This document shows, one piece after another, positions 16,662 to 26,088 of a stretch of DNA of 64,000 bases. Within the stretch, counting starts at the first letter, position 1. Each line of letters starts with the position of its first letter. The translations under genes and the position numbers were made by a program. Source of the stretch: an uncultured Alphaproteobacteria bacterium (GTDB lineage Bacteria > Pseudomonadota > Alphaproteobacteria > RF32 > CAG-239); the NCBI GenBank assembly GCA_944393685.1, contig CALYAW010000001.1, positions 162,023 to 226,022 of the forward strand. Direction: 5' to 3'. Below the pieces are notes generated by a model. The model did no database searches, was not told where the DNA came from, and saw nothing but the letters and a program-made list of their open reading frames with translations.

Positions 16662-17770
16662 TTTCCAAATAATTCAATGGAACAGCCCTCTCTTTCTTGA
16701 GCAGCTTTCAGAGCTGAAATAGCTTGTTCTACAAGTTTTTTTGCTGAACGAGCCGGATTAGGAAAAACACTTACACCAATATTTACGTGTAATTCATGAG
16801 TTGTAAAATTATCACTTACGCCCTCCTTAAACAAGCTACGTAGCTTTTTTAATTCCAAATCCAACTCATAACCATTACTCAAATCCGGCATCAAAATCCA
16901 TAAAGGATATTTTAATCCACGAGCGATTGTATAATTTTTTTTCAAACTCAAAACAAGTGTATTAGCCAATTTTTTCAAAATAAAGTCCTCTAAATGCATT
17001 TTATGGAAAGAACTCATATTTTCAATGCTAACAACCATAACAGCGATTAAGTCTTTTGGTAATCTGGAATCCTTATAGTTTTCATTATTAACGGCCATTT
17101 GTACCCTGTCTTCAAACAAAAAGAAATTTGGCAATCCCGTAAGTTCATCATACAAATTATTAAAAAACGGCTTACTTGCTTTTGAAAAGTGTCCACCGAT
17201 TAAAATAAACGAAAAATGAGTTGAATCAGGAAGATAAATTGCTTGAAACTCAATCGGAACAACTTTTCCGTTTACGGTTTTCATTCTTATTCTTTGCTTT
17301 TTGGAATCGGTAAGCATTTCGCCAATATTGGACGTCAAAACACTCCAATCTTCTTTATCAACAAAAGATAAAAAAGGTTCTCCAATAATAAATTTTGAAT
17401 TATTAATATCCAGAGCCTGCATAAGAGCTTGATTACAATACGAGATTTTGTCATCACTAATCAATACCATTGGTCTTTCGGAATCATTCAAGATTGGATT
17501 CAATAAATCCCCAAACTTCACATCAAGGCTATACCAAAAAGGTTTTTCATTTTCATTATAAGAAATATTTTCTTCTTGCACAAACCGAACACCATTTGGA
17601 TTTTCGAGAGCATCTAAATCTATGCCGGACTTTGCCGCATACGCCAACATTGCATCGGCATCATCAACGATAACGGCGGCCTTTTCAGAAATTTTTTCTA
17701 AGTCTGTTTCAATATCTGTCAATTTCGCAATCTCGATTTTAAGGTATCTATGATATGCATTATATACCAA
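16658..17770 (-). CDS. PAS domain plus degenerate GGDEF protein
   Basis: Residues about 85-195 look like a PAS domain (MVLISDDKISYCNQALMQAL). A GGDEF-fold domain runs from about 208 (DELTGLPNFFLFEDRV) to the end. Where the GG(D/E)EF loop should be, the sequence reads RGLKYPLWILMPD, so the cyclase site is lost. It is probably a nucleotide or ligand sensor rather than an active diguanylate cyclase. The TTG start at 17770 overlaps a TATAAT element, so the real start may lie further in. Confidence 0.8.
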   Translation of the reverse strand: MVYNAYHRYLKIEIAKLTDIETDLEKISEKAAVIVDDADAMLAYAAKSGIDLDALENPNGVRFVQEENISYNENEKPFWYSLDVKFGDLLNPILNDSERPMVLISDDKISYCNQALMQALDINNSKFIIGEPFLSFVDKEDWSVLTSNIGEMLTDSKKQRIRMKTVNGKVVPIEFQAIYLPDSTHFSFILIGGHFSKASKPFFNNLYDELTGLPNFFLFEDRVQMAVNNENYKDSRLPKDLIAVMVVSIENMSSFHKMHLEDFILKKLANTLVLSLKKNYTIARGLKYPLWILMPDLSNGYELDLELKKLRSLFKEGVSDNFTTHELHVNIGVSVFPNPARSAKKLVEQAISALKAAQEREGCSIELFGK

Positions 17771-17858
17771 AAAACAACAAAACCAAAATCTTTGTATTTT
17801 ATTAACAAAATCTGTTTATAATACACACTATCTATATAAAAAAGAGAAAGAATTCAAG

Positions 17859-19874
17859 ATGGCTACAGAAGAAGATGAAGAAAAAATATCTGCCGAGCAG
17901 GAAAATACAGCACAAAATTCCTCCGAGATGATATCTCTAGTCAAAGAGCGTTTTGAAATTTACTATGACAAGCCTCTTCCGGAATTAAACTGCAACGGAG
18001 CCATTGCATATGAAGTCAAAGATAAAATAAACCCTCAACGCCGACTTTTCGCTTTGATATGTGATAACAATTACTCTCCGCGACTTTCTATGTTACCCTA
18101 TCTTAAAGCCATTGACCATCCAAGTCTCTTAAAACTTGTCGAATATAGCACCATATTATATCTCCCTGAAAAATCACACAACATGGCGCTTATATATACA
18201 CGCCCCAAGGGACCAAAAGTCTGTGATGTTCTCGGAAAAGAAGATAAAATTACTTTTTCCAAATTCAAAAGCCTAATATTATCTCTAGGTTCCGCTTGTG
18301 AAGTTTTGCGTAACTACAATCTGACACACCGAGCTATACGTCTTGATAATATCTTTTATAAAGACAATTCTTGTGAAGAATTCGTACTTGGAGACTGCGC
18401 CGCATCTTTTCCGGGGTTATACCAACCATCAGCCTACGAGACAATTAATAATATGCTCGCACTTCCACAAGGACGCGGCAATGGCGTAAGTAGCGATGAT
18501 ATGTACTCTATTGGGGGCATTATGCTTTCGGTTGTCCTCGGTCACGAAATATCCTCACCTTTGACAAATTCCGAATTAATAAACCAAAAACTAAAGAAAG
18601 GTTCTTTTGCAACACTTTCAAACAACGAAAAAATAAGCGCGCAATTTGCACCGGTGATCAAAGCACTGCTTGAAGATAATGAAGATGTTCGCTGGAATCA
18701 TGTACAAGTATACAATTTTCTTGAAGGCAAAACGACAAATTTCTCGACTGGAGATGTTTCGGATCATTCTGTAAAAGCACTCACCATCAACGGAGAAAAA
18801 TTTTACACCATAAAATCAGCCGTTCTTGCCATGCTCAATTACCAAGATGAGGCCCTATCTTTAATTCGCAACGGCAAACTCTTAGAATGGATAAAAAACG
18901 GCCTGGAAAATGAAAAACTCTACGCCAAAATTGATAAGATCCTTGCTCAAAGCAAAGAAGATAGCAGATTTTTAGTTGAGCAAGTATGTATCACACTTGA
19001 CCCGGGACTTCCGATAAAAAGTGGTGATATTTTTATATTCCCCGGAGGAATATCCAAAGCTGTTTTTTATTACCTCAAGAACGAAAAAAAATTAGATGTT
19101 TTTTATAACCTTTTTAATAGCGACTTAATAAAAATATGGTATCAGGAACAACCTTCCTTGCACTCACCCACCAACAGTAGTGAATTTAGAACATATATAG
19201 CCCGCAATGATTACGGATACGGTATTGACCGCATAATGTATGATTTTGACGATGATTTGCCCTGTACCAGCCCTTTACTCGGCAATGAGTTTGTGAACAC
19301 GCCAGCCAGACTTCTGCGAGCATTAAATGATAATTATGCGCAATTTAAGGACAATCTGCCTTTCGATAAAAATATAATCGCATGGTTACGTTGCAAAATG
19401 GGAAAAAAAATTGATGGAATACTAACCGATATCAATGCGCACCAAGATGCCTTGCAGATAAGTGCGGTACTTCGCCTTTACGCCACAATTCAAAATAAAA
19501 ACGGCCCTGTTCAGGTTATTAATCTTGCACAATGGTTAGTAAATTTCTCCAAACCTATCATCCAAAGTTATCACAACATAAAATACCAAAAATATTTAGA
19601 GCATGAACTGGTTAAAATCGCCAAAAACGGTAAACTTATAGAGCTGCACAACATTTTAGAAGATGAAGATGCTCGCCAAAAAGATCGCAATGACTACAGC
19701 GACATACTAAAAAAGATTAATCTTCTGGTATCTGAGCGTAACCGCATTTTATCCGGCAACACAAAATTAGATGAAGAATCCCGAGATCTTGCAATGCGCT
19801 TTGGTGTTGTCTTATCTGTCTTAACCATGCTGAGTTCATTTGTCCTCAGCCTTTTGTACTGGGCTTTCAAATGA
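17859..19874 (+). CDS. Tail-anchored Ser/Thr kinase-like pseudokinase
   Basis: Residues about 25-290 resemble a protein-kinase fold. The catalytic-loop position reads THRAIRLDNIFY (canonical HRDLKPEN with Asp replaced by Ala), and the DFG position reads LGDCAAS. The lysine/Gly-rich loop is also hard to find. Hence it is probably not an active kinase. The middle 300 residues are helical with no family I know. One transmembrane helix lies at the very C-terminus (about 648-670), so the bulk should face the cytoplasm. A TATAAT at 17817 precedes it. The last codons overlap the next gene (ATGA). Confidence 0.75.
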   Translation: MATEEDEEKISAEQENTAQNSSEMISLVKERFEIYYDKPLPELNCNGAIAYEVKDKINPQRRLFALICDNNYSPRLSMLPYLKAIDHPSLLKLVEYSTILYLPEKSHNMALIYTRPKGPKVCDVLGKEDKITFSKFKSLILSLGSACEVLRNYNLTHRAIRLDNIFYKDNSCEEFVLGDCAASFPGLYQPSAYETINNMLALPQGRGNGVSSDDMYSIGGIMLSVVLGHEISSPLTNSELINQKLKKGSFATLSNNEKISAQFAPVIKALLEDNEDVRWNHVQVYNFLEGKTTNFSTGDVSDHSVKALTINGEKFYTIKSAVLAMLNYQDEALSLIRNGKLLEWIKNGLENEKLYAKIDKILAQSKEDSRFLVEQVCITLDPGLPIKSGDIFIFPGGISKAVFYYLKNEKKLDVFYNLFNSDLIKIWYQEQPSLHSPTNSSEFRTYIARNDYGYGIDRIMYDFDDDLPCTSPLLGNEFVNTPARLLRALNDNYAQFKDNLPFDKNIIAWLRCKMGKKIDGILTDINAHQDALQISAVLRLYATIQNKNGPVQVINLAQWLVNFSKPIIQSYHNIKYQKYLEHELVKIAKNGKLIELHNILEDEDARQKDRNDYSDILKKINLLVSERNRILSGNTKLDEESRDLAMRFGVVLSVLTMLSSFVLSLLYWAFK

Positions 19875-20344
19875 TAAAACCTTTATATAAAACCACAAGC
19901 AAAAAAAAGTTTAAACTTAATTTCACCCAAAAATTACTTCTAATTTTAGGTCTCATTATGCTTGCATTTTCATCATTACCCATCATGGTTGTACTTCTTT
20001 TGGGGCTTCTGCCCACAATCACCATTATTCTGACAGACCCCCACAATTCAGATAAGTTAACAATTGTAGGATGTTTGAATTTTGCCGGCGTTTTTATTTG
20101 TCTTGCACGTATTTTTAATCAATACGCGGCAGGAATTCCCATTTCAATCTTAGGTAATATTTTCAATATTATCATTATGCTGGGCGCAGCAGCTTTTGGA
20201 ATGATTATTTATTACGAATTACCTAATCTTTTCTTAGTTATATCAAAAGCATCGGCTCAAAGACGTTTACATAGTATAGACAATAAACTGGAAAAGATTA
20301 CTCAAGAATGGGGAAGTGATATAATTTCTGACTTGAGCAAATAA
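19871..20344 (+). CDS. Membrane protein coupled to the pseudokinase
   Basis: A 157-aa protein. Basic N-terminus, then four hydrophobic segments (about 18-35, 37-57, 66-84, 90-118), then a charged C-terminal helix. It starts inside the pseudokinase stop (AAATGATAAAA), so the pair is translationally coupled and probably works together at the inner membrane. No family recognised. Confidence 0.75.
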   Translation: MIKPLYKTTSKKKFKLNFTQKLLLILGLIMLAFSSLPIMVVLLLGLLPTITIILTDPHNSDKLTIVGCLNFAGVFICLARIFNQYAAGIPISILGNIFNIIIMLGAAAFGMIIYYELPNLFLVISKASAQRRLHSIDNKLEKITQEWGSDIISDLSK

Positions 20345-20348
20345 AAAG

Positions 20349-20375
20349 AACCCCCTTTTCAGGGGTTTCTTGTTT
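20349..20375 (+). terminator. Rho-independent terminator
   Basis: AACCCC and GGGGTT arms with CTTTTCA loop, followed by TCTTGTTTT. It lies between convergent genes. Confidence 0.75.
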
Positions 20376-21250
20376 TATATATATTTTTCAATATTTTTTG
20401 TAATTTTCCGAATTGAATTTAATTCAATCTGCCGAACTCTTTCTTTAGAAATAGCATAAGTTTTGCTTAATTCATCCAAAGTAACGGCTTTATCACTCAA
20501 GCGCCGCTTAAATAAGATATCTTTCTCTCGTTTATTAAGACACACCAAAGCTTTATTAAATAAATCTCGCCGATATTTCATGGTTTCACTATAAGCCAAA
20601 GCATCCTCTTGGCTTGGTTTGGCATCGGCAATAAAATCCATCCATTCAGCTCCGCTGTCTGTTGAATTATCAATGATAGAATTTAGAGATCCGTCATGAG
20701 CCTTAAGACGAGTATTCATATCTTTAACATCTTGAACGCTGACATCCAAAGATTTTGCAATATTTTCAAGAACATCATTTGACATATCTCTGTCATCATT
20801 AAGTTTGAGCTTATTTTTTATCTTTCGCAAATTAAAAAATAATTTTTTCTGAGCGGAAGTTGTTCCAATTTTAACCAAAGACCAAGAATTCAATATATAT
20901 TTTTGAACAGCAGCCTTTATCCACCACAGCGCATAAGTCGAAAAACGAAAACCTTTTTCCGGTTCAAACTTTTCTATAGCATACAAAAGACCAATGTTCC
21001 CTTCCGAAATCATCTCGGCCATTGATAATCCGTATCCTCGGTATTTAGAAACAACTTTAACCACTAATCTTAAATGAGAAGTCACTAAAATTTTAGCAAT
21101 TTCTTGATTTTTTGTTTGTTGATATTTAACGGCTAAATCATATTCTTCGTCTTGACTCAAAATAGGATATTTTCTAATTTTCTGCATATACCGAACCATA
21201 TTAAGCTCGGGTGAAAAATCAATACCGTTAAGACCCAGAACATTATCCAT
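20375..21250 (-). CDS. rpoH: RNA polymerase sigma-32 factor RpoH
   Basis: Heat-shock sigma factor. Region 2 is complete (HLRLVVKVVSKYRG, FRFSTYALWWIKAAVQ). The RpoH box reads QKKLFFNLRK near residue 135, which separates it from RpoD. Region 4 ends SKERVRQIELNSIRK. Length 291 aa. The rluD-rpoH neighbourhood is conserved in alphaproteobacteria. A terminator separates it from rluD, so it has its own promoter. Confidence 0.95.
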   Translation of the reverse strand: MDNVLGLNGIDFSPELNMVRYMQKIRKYPILSQDEEYDLAVKYQQTKNQEIAKILVTSHLRLVVKVVSKYRGYGLSMAEMISEGNIGLLYAIEKFEPEKGFRFSTYALWWIKAAVQKYILNSWSLVKIGTTSAQKKLFFNLRKIKNKLKLNDDRDMSNDVLENIAKSLDVSVQDVKDMNTRLKAHDGSLNSIIDNSTDSGAEWMDFIADAKPSQEDALAYSETMKYRRDLFNKALVCLNKREKDILFKRRLSDKAVTLDELSKTYAISKERVRQIELNSIRKITKNIEKYI

Positions 21251-21323
21251 AATCTTTTTACTCCCAACTAAATTTTCAGAAGTTCAAAGTTCGATAGTTC
21301 AAGTCCGCACAGCTCAGAGTAGA

Positions 21324-21360
21324 GAAAAAAAATTTAAACACAACCTAGACTTTGGTTGTA
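21324..21360 (-). terminator. Terminator of rluD
   Basis: Read on -, ACAACC and GGTTGT arms flank an AAAGTCTA loop and are followed by a T-rich stretch (GTTTAAATTTTTTTT). Confidence 0.75.
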
Positions 21361-21371
21361 TAAGGAGATTC

Positions 21372-22343
21372 TTATATTAGCCTCAATTGATTAATTAAAT
21401 TCTGAAAATCTTCAGGAAAATCAGAACTAAAGCTCATAAAAGTTTGAGTAGCTGGATGCACGAATCCAAGACTTTTAGCATGCAGAGCTTGTCTTGGAAA
21501 ATGATTAAAAAATTCTTTTTTCTCAGTAGATATGCTTTTATCTGTTATTTTTTTCGATTTTACATAAAGTTGATCACCTATCAAATTACATCCGAGTCTC
21601 GACATATGAACCCTAATTTGATGAGTTCGTCCAGTTTCAAGATTACACTTTACCAAACTGGCTAGATTTTTAAAAATTTCAATAGTTTCATAATGAGTCA
21701 CGGCATGTTTTCCGTTTTTTTGTACAACAGCCATTTTTTTTCTGTCATAAGGACTTCTGCCGATATCTGCATTAATACTACCTTTAATCGGCTCAGGGAC
21801 TCCGAAAACAACAGCGTAATAAGTCCTTTCAATGGAATGCTCAGCAAATTGTTCACATAAGGATTTGTGAGCAAAATCATTTTTAGCTACAACCAGCAAT
21901 CCCGATGTATCTTTATCAATTCGATGGACTATACCCGGTCTTTTTACTCCGCCAATACCGGATAGATCCTTACAATGATACAATAAAGCATTAACCAATG
22001 TATGGTTTGGAGAACCAGGGGCTGGATGAACAGTCATTCCTGCAGGCTTGTTAACCACAATTAAATGGTCATCCTCATAAACAACATCTAAAGGAATATT
22101 TTCAGGTTCTGGCTCAGCATCTGCCATAGGAGGAATAAGTATTTGATAAACATCTCCTTCTTTAATTTTATAAGCATTACTCCCGATGGTATCATCATCA
22201 CACGACACATTTCCTTGATCTATTAAACGTTGAATCTGAGAGCGTGAAATATCAGCAAAACAATCAGATAAAAACTTATCGATTCGTTTTCCTTTATAAT
22301 CTTTATTAACCATTGGCGTGGTATAGATAATAGCATCCGACAT
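21372..22343 (-). CDS. rluD: 23S rRNA pseudouridine synthase RluD-type
   Basis: RluA/RluD-family pseudouridine synthase. An N-terminal S4 domain spans residues about 17-75 (KRIDKFLSDCFADISRSQIQ). The catalytic motif GIVHRIDKDTSGLLVVAKN holds the essential Asp. It ends with TGRTHQIRVH and the HP/ALHAKSLGF motif. The length of 323 aa fits RluD, which modifies helix 69 of 23S rRNA. Confidence 0.92.
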   Translation of the reverse strand: MSDAIIYTTPMVNKDYKGKRIDKFLSDCFADISRSQIQRLIDQGNVSCDDDTIGSNAYKIKEGDVYQILIPPMADAEPEPENIPLDVVYEDDHLIVVNKPAGMTVHPAPGSPNHTLVNALLYHCKDLSGIGGVKRPGIVHRIDKDTSGLLVVAKNDFAHKSLCEQFAEHSIERTYYAVVFGVPEPIKGSINADIGRSPYDRKKMAVVQKNGKHAVTHYETIEIFKNLASLVKCNLETGRTHQIRVHMSRLGCNLIGDQLYVKSKKITDKSISTEKKEFFNHFPRQALHAKSLGFVHPATQTFMSFSSDFPEDFQNLINQLRLI

Positions 22344-22417
22344 AAATCAAACCTTTGATATGATAATGTTTTGATTTATAATAGGGACAAAAATATAAGT
22401 TGCAAGAAAGATTAACC

Positions 22418-22699
22418 ATGAACAAGCTCAAATTACTAAAAATACTGGTCGTTATTTTGACTTTTTTAATTGTTTTCGGAATGCTGAGTGCATTAGGAAT
22501 TATATACCAAAAAGTTCGCGCACCCGAAAATAAAACGAGTACTGTAAGCCTATCGCAACCAAGAGGAACGACCATAGAAAAATTTCAAATACTTGATAAG
22601 CACATGTATATTCTTGCAAAAAAAGGAGGGTTGGCTGATAGGATTATCATTTTAAATCTTCGCCAACCGCAGGAGCAAACAGTCATCAACATCAACTAA
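22418..22699 (+). CDS. DUF6476-like small membrane protein
   Basis: The 93-aa product starts at ATG 22418 (MNKLKLLKILVVILTF). A TTG 18 nt upstream has no better ribosome site. One N-terminal transmembrane helix (residues 6-28) is followed by a short globular tail ending LNLRQPQEQTVININ. Small proteins of this type sit beside rluD/rpoH in alphaproteobacteria. The role is unknown. It precedes the coupling-protein operon by 10 nt. Confidence 0.75.
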   Translation: MNKLKLLKILVVILTFLIVFGMLSALGIIYQKVRAPENKTSTVSLSQPRGTTIEKFQILDKHMYILAKKGGLADRIIILNLRQPQEQTVININ

Positions 22700-22709
22700 G
22701 GAGAAAATA

Positions 22710-23606
22710 ATGTCCGACAGTAAAAACGTTCACGATGAAGTAGCCGGTTTTTTAAATGACAATCCCCCGGCGTCTGATGACGATGATTTTGACCTTCTTT
22801 TAGATAACTTCATTGCCAAACAAATGGAAGATGCTCAGGATAACATCAACGATGCCGAGGAACTTCGTCAACAAAATCTTGAAGAAGTCATCTCTGAAGA
22901 CGATGACGAATATGCAGCAAATCTTGCAACGGAAGAAAAGCAACTTTTTAATGCATACAAATCCTTTGCCGGAGCCATAATAGCATGTAGTCTAGCAGCT
23001 AAACTTGAGGCGCCGGTTTTTAGTTTTGAAGCACAAGACATATATCCTCGTTTTCGCCCTAACCGCATAAATAACCTCAACCAAGATATTTTAACAGGCT
23101 GGCATATTCTTTTAGCAGCCCAGCCTGTTCGATTGTCAAGCCTTCCCCCTAATCCATCGGATGAGCAAATTTTAAATTTTGCTGAAAAGACCACTGATGA
23201 AAACCTGCAAGCGGCATTAATATCTTATGTTGAAGTCTTAATTGAGCTTGACGGATGTGAAATAGCATATAACATGCGCAAAGCCAAAGCCAAAAAGCGT
23301 AAAATCGAACGTCAAATCATAGAAGAACACAATCAGCGCAAAGAACGTATGCAGAAATACATTGCCGCTATAGAAGCCAAAAAATTTCCCATAGATGCCG
23401 AAAGACTGGTCAACAATTACTTCAAAACGGCGCGCAAGGATCCAGAAGGAGCACAAAAAATACTTGAAACCAATCCAGCCACATATGCACCGATTCAAGT
23501 AGACAAAATTCAGCCTCGTTTTTTTGGAATGATAAAACCCAAACCGGAAGATGGAATCCGTGTTAACAAGGAAATAGGAGATTTTTTCAAAAAATTTAAA
23601 AAATAA
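22710..23606 (+). CDS. Hypothetical cytoplasmic protein, first gene of the coupling-protein operon
   Basis: A 298-aa protein with AAGGAGAAAATA as ribosome site. Acidic N-terminus (residues 1-75), a helical middle with Ala-rich segments, a charged coiled-coil-like helix at about 185-220 (AKAKKRKIERQIIEEHNQR), and a conserved-looking end IQPRFFGMIKPKPEDGIR. No signal peptide or membrane segment. Not recognised. Its position suggests a chaperone, adaptor or regulator for the downstream secretion-type genes. Confidence 0.65.
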   Translation: MSDSKNVHDEVAGFLNDNPPASDDDDFDLLLDNFIAKQMEDAQDNINDAEELRQQNLEEVISEDDDEYAANLATEEKQLFNAYKSFAGAIIACSLAAKLEAPVFSFEAQDIYPRFRPNRINNLNQDILTGWHILLAAQPVRLSSLPPNPSDEQILNFAEKTTDENLQAALISYVEVLIELDGCEIAYNMRKAKAKKRKIERQIIEEHNQRKERMQKYIAAIEAKKFPIDAERLVNNYFKTARKDPEGAQKILETNPATYAPIQVDKIQPRFFGMIKPKPEDGIRVNKEIGDFFKKFKK

Positions 23607-23693
23607 ATTGCTTTTTGGTACAAAAATATAGACAAAAAGATAAATAATTGTTATCATAAAAATAACTTAATATACTCTTGAAAGGACAGAATT

Positions 23694-25532
23694 ATGTCTA
23701 CTCACGGAACCGCGGCAACAAATGTTTCAAATCAGGTAAATCAGGTCATTGTTAATCAGGGGCGCACCCCCACACCCAACTCCCAAAGCCGCACACCTGA
23801 ACAAAATCCGGTACGTCCGCATACACAGCAAAACAGTTCTGTAAGTTCCACAACCGGTACAACCGGAACAACAGGCTCTACAACAAGCGGAACACCGCCA
23901 ACAGGAGATGCAAGTAGCGGTTCAAGCTCCGGAGGAGCTCCAAGCAGCAACGAAACCTCTACCGAACAAACAACGGCACCATCTTCGCAATCAAAACCCA
24001 CTCTTGATGGTTTAGCAATTGATGATATGGCCTCTTTATCAGACAAAGAGCTTGAAGAAAAATATAAAGAGCTTGCTGAACAAGGTTTCGATGTAGATGA
24101 AATTAAAAACAAGGTAGAAACGGCCAAAACCACCTCCGAACGCCAAGCTCCCCAAACATCTAGCGGACGAGAAAACGCCGGACAAGTAAAAGGATTAATG
24201 GACGATCCCGATTGGGGTAAGCCGCTGGAGGATAAATTTGACATCCAGCAAGGTGACTTCATTGAATTTTTGATGAAAGATGTTGTATTAGCTTCCGCCT
24301 CATGGACAGGAAACAAAGTTTTCGGCATTACCGGATACGCTTTATATAAAGGTGGATCAAGCGCATATCATTGGGTTGGTGATATGAGCAAGAAAGGTCT
24401 GGACAAGTATCACGAAGCTAGAAAAAAATCTGCTGAAAACAAACGTAAAAAAGAAGAAGAAATTAATAACGAAAACCTTTATTCCGGCGTTTTAAAAAAC
24501 AACGATAAAACTAATGATTTTGCAAAAAAGGTTCTTGATGCGCGCAAAGAATATCTCAAGCATGCCCTTGATGATCCTCAATTAAAAAGCGCACAAACCT
24601 TGTGTACATATGTTCGTTCCACCGTCCGAGGTGAAATGGATATTGACGGAGCTGTTCGTGGAAAAGATGGCAAATACACCATTATCCGCAAATATAAAGA
24701 TGACAACGGAAAAGAAAAAAGCCAAAAAATCACTGTTTCGGAAGAAGTATACAAAACAATGGCAAGTATTCACCAAAATGTCCAAAAAACCGTTGGTGAC
24801 AGAGGAGACAGCCCAGAACTCAGAAAAGCCATGGAAGAACATCTTCTTTCCAGATTTGAAAATGCGGCAGATCTTCTTCTTAAAGAAAAGATATTTGCAG
24901 CAGATTACGCGGCATCCGTTTTAATAGAAAAAGCAGCCAGACTTTCTCCTGAAGAAATAGGCAAATTAAACGCAGGCAAAGAATTCAAAAATCTTGTTTC
25001 CGGAGAAGGAAAATTAGCTTTTTACCATCATTTATATGATATTGAACACCGTAAAAGTTCATTTAAAGGAGATAAAGATAAAACACCCTTGCAAGAAGTC
25101 TCTGATACGGCACATTCGGCATTACAAGAATCTGTAAAAACTCTAAACAGCGGACAATACAGAGAAGCATTCAAAACAGCAGATAAGCCTGTTCCTGAAA
25201 ATTCTGCTTTGAACAAAATCTTTATCAACGGCAAAAGCGAATATGCGCCGGAACTGGAAGACATGACCGACACCCAGCGAGAAACAGGTCTCAAAGACAT
25301 GCAAAAAGATGCCTTTGAAGGATATCAACGCACAGACAAGCTAATAAAAGAACAAGAAGCCATAGACAAAGAAATATCAGCTCTGTCATCTGAAGGAAAA
25401 GATAACCAAAACAAAAAAGAAGAGCTAAGACAAAAACAAAAACAAAATATCAACATCCACGAGGCAGGAACCGCGGAACGAGATAAAACACGCTCTGCAA
25501 TGCTCAACAATATCCGAGGAAACACAAAATAA
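23694..25532 (+). CDS. Large protein with Ser/Thr/Gly-rich disordered N-terminus
   Basis: 612 aa. Residues 1-110 are low complexity (STTGTTGTTGSTTSGTPPT). A hydrophobic patch lies at about 180-225 (DFIEFLMKDVVLASAS). The remaining 380 residues are highly charged and helical, with a coiled-coil near the C-terminus. AAAGGACAGAATT precedes ATG 23694. The stop overlaps the next start (TAATG). It could be a structural component or a substrate of the coupling ATPase encoded two genes on. No family recognised. Confidence 0.65.
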   Translation: MSTHGTAATNVSNQVNQVIVNQGRTPTPNSQSRTPEQNPVRPHTQQNSSVSSTTGTTGTTGSTTSGTPPTGDASSGSSSGGAPSSNETSTEQTTAPSSQSKPTLDGLAIDDMASLSDKELEEKYKELAEQGFDVDEIKNKVETAKTTSERQAPQTSSGRENAGQVKGLMDDPDWGKPLEDKFDIQQGDFIEFLMKDVVLASASWTGNKVFGITGYALYKGGSSAYHWVGDMSKKGLDKYHEARKKSAENKRKKEEEINNENLYSGVLKNNDKTNDFAKKVLDARKEYLKHALDDPQLKSAQTLCTYVRSTVRGEMDIDGAVRGKDGKYTIIRKYKDDNGKEKSQKITVSEEVYKTMASIHQNVQKTVGDRGDSPELRKAMEEHLLSRFENAADLLLKEKIFAADYAASVLIEKAARLSPEEIGKLNAGKEFKNLVSGEGKLAFYHHLYDIEHRKSSFKGDKDKTPLQEVSDTAHSALQESVKTLNSGQYREAFKTADKPVPENSALNKIFINGKSEYAPELEDMTDTQRETGLKDMQKDAFEGYQRTDKLIKEQEAIDKEISALSSEGKDNQNKKEELRQKQKQNINIHEAGTAERDKTRSAMLNNIRGNTK

Positions 25533-26020
25533 TGCTAAAAACCTTTCTCCGCTTTATTCGCTCTGTGATTATAGGCTTTTTATGGAGCTACGCTTTCATT
25601 ATTTTTTCCAATTTTATTATGTTCAAACTGTGGAATTTTAATATTCTATCGGCTCGCTCATGGTATACAATTTCAGCGTTTTGGCAATCAGGTGGCGTTA
25701 TAAAGACGGGAAAAGATTATATGTTTCTTTCCATGCTTTTTTTGCTTCCTGTTTTTTGGGTTTTAGGGTGGCGCTATTTTTGTAAAGTATCTTATGCTGA
25801 TATATTGCTTTATCCTATCAATAAATATAACAGTTATATTATCAAAAAATATGGTCACAATTCCAAAAGAATTGTCCTCAAAAACATGAAATCCAGCCAA
25901 AAAATGATAGAAGAAATAAAGAATGAACTTGAATCAATTCGCCCTGAAAAAGCAAAGGAAGTTCAAAATATACGCCAGCAAATAAATCAAATAATATCTT
26001 CCGAAATAAAGAAAGATTAA
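25532..26020 (+). CDS. Membrane protein, short paralogue of the next gene
   Basis: 162 aa with two transmembrane helices at about 9-30 and 66-86, then a charged helical tail. The N-terminal 90 residues align with the first 90 of the next gene: both have R-x3-V/L-x-G-x-x-W-S, a W-x-F-D/N-I-L segment and a second helix ending GW. Duplication within the operon is therefore likely. It is coupled to the preceding gene by TAATG. Confidence 0.65.
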   Translation: MLKTFLRFIRSVIIGFLWSYAFIIFSNFIMFKLWNFNILSARSWYTISAFWQSGGVIKTGKDYMFLSMLFLLPVFWVLGWRYFCKVSYADILLYPINKYNSYIIKKYGHNSKRIVLKNMKSSQKMIEEIKNELESIRPEKAKEVQNIRQQINQIISSEIKKD

Positions 26021-26088
26021 TAAAACAGTTATTAACCAATTTATGATAATCTAACCGCAATAAAAAGGAATTTTGGAGCAATAATAGC

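Noticed and set aside
23756-24328. 190-codon open frame on - within the 612-aa protein gene
   Set aside because: Mirror frame of the Ser/Thr/Gly-rich low-complexity region, with no ribosome site.
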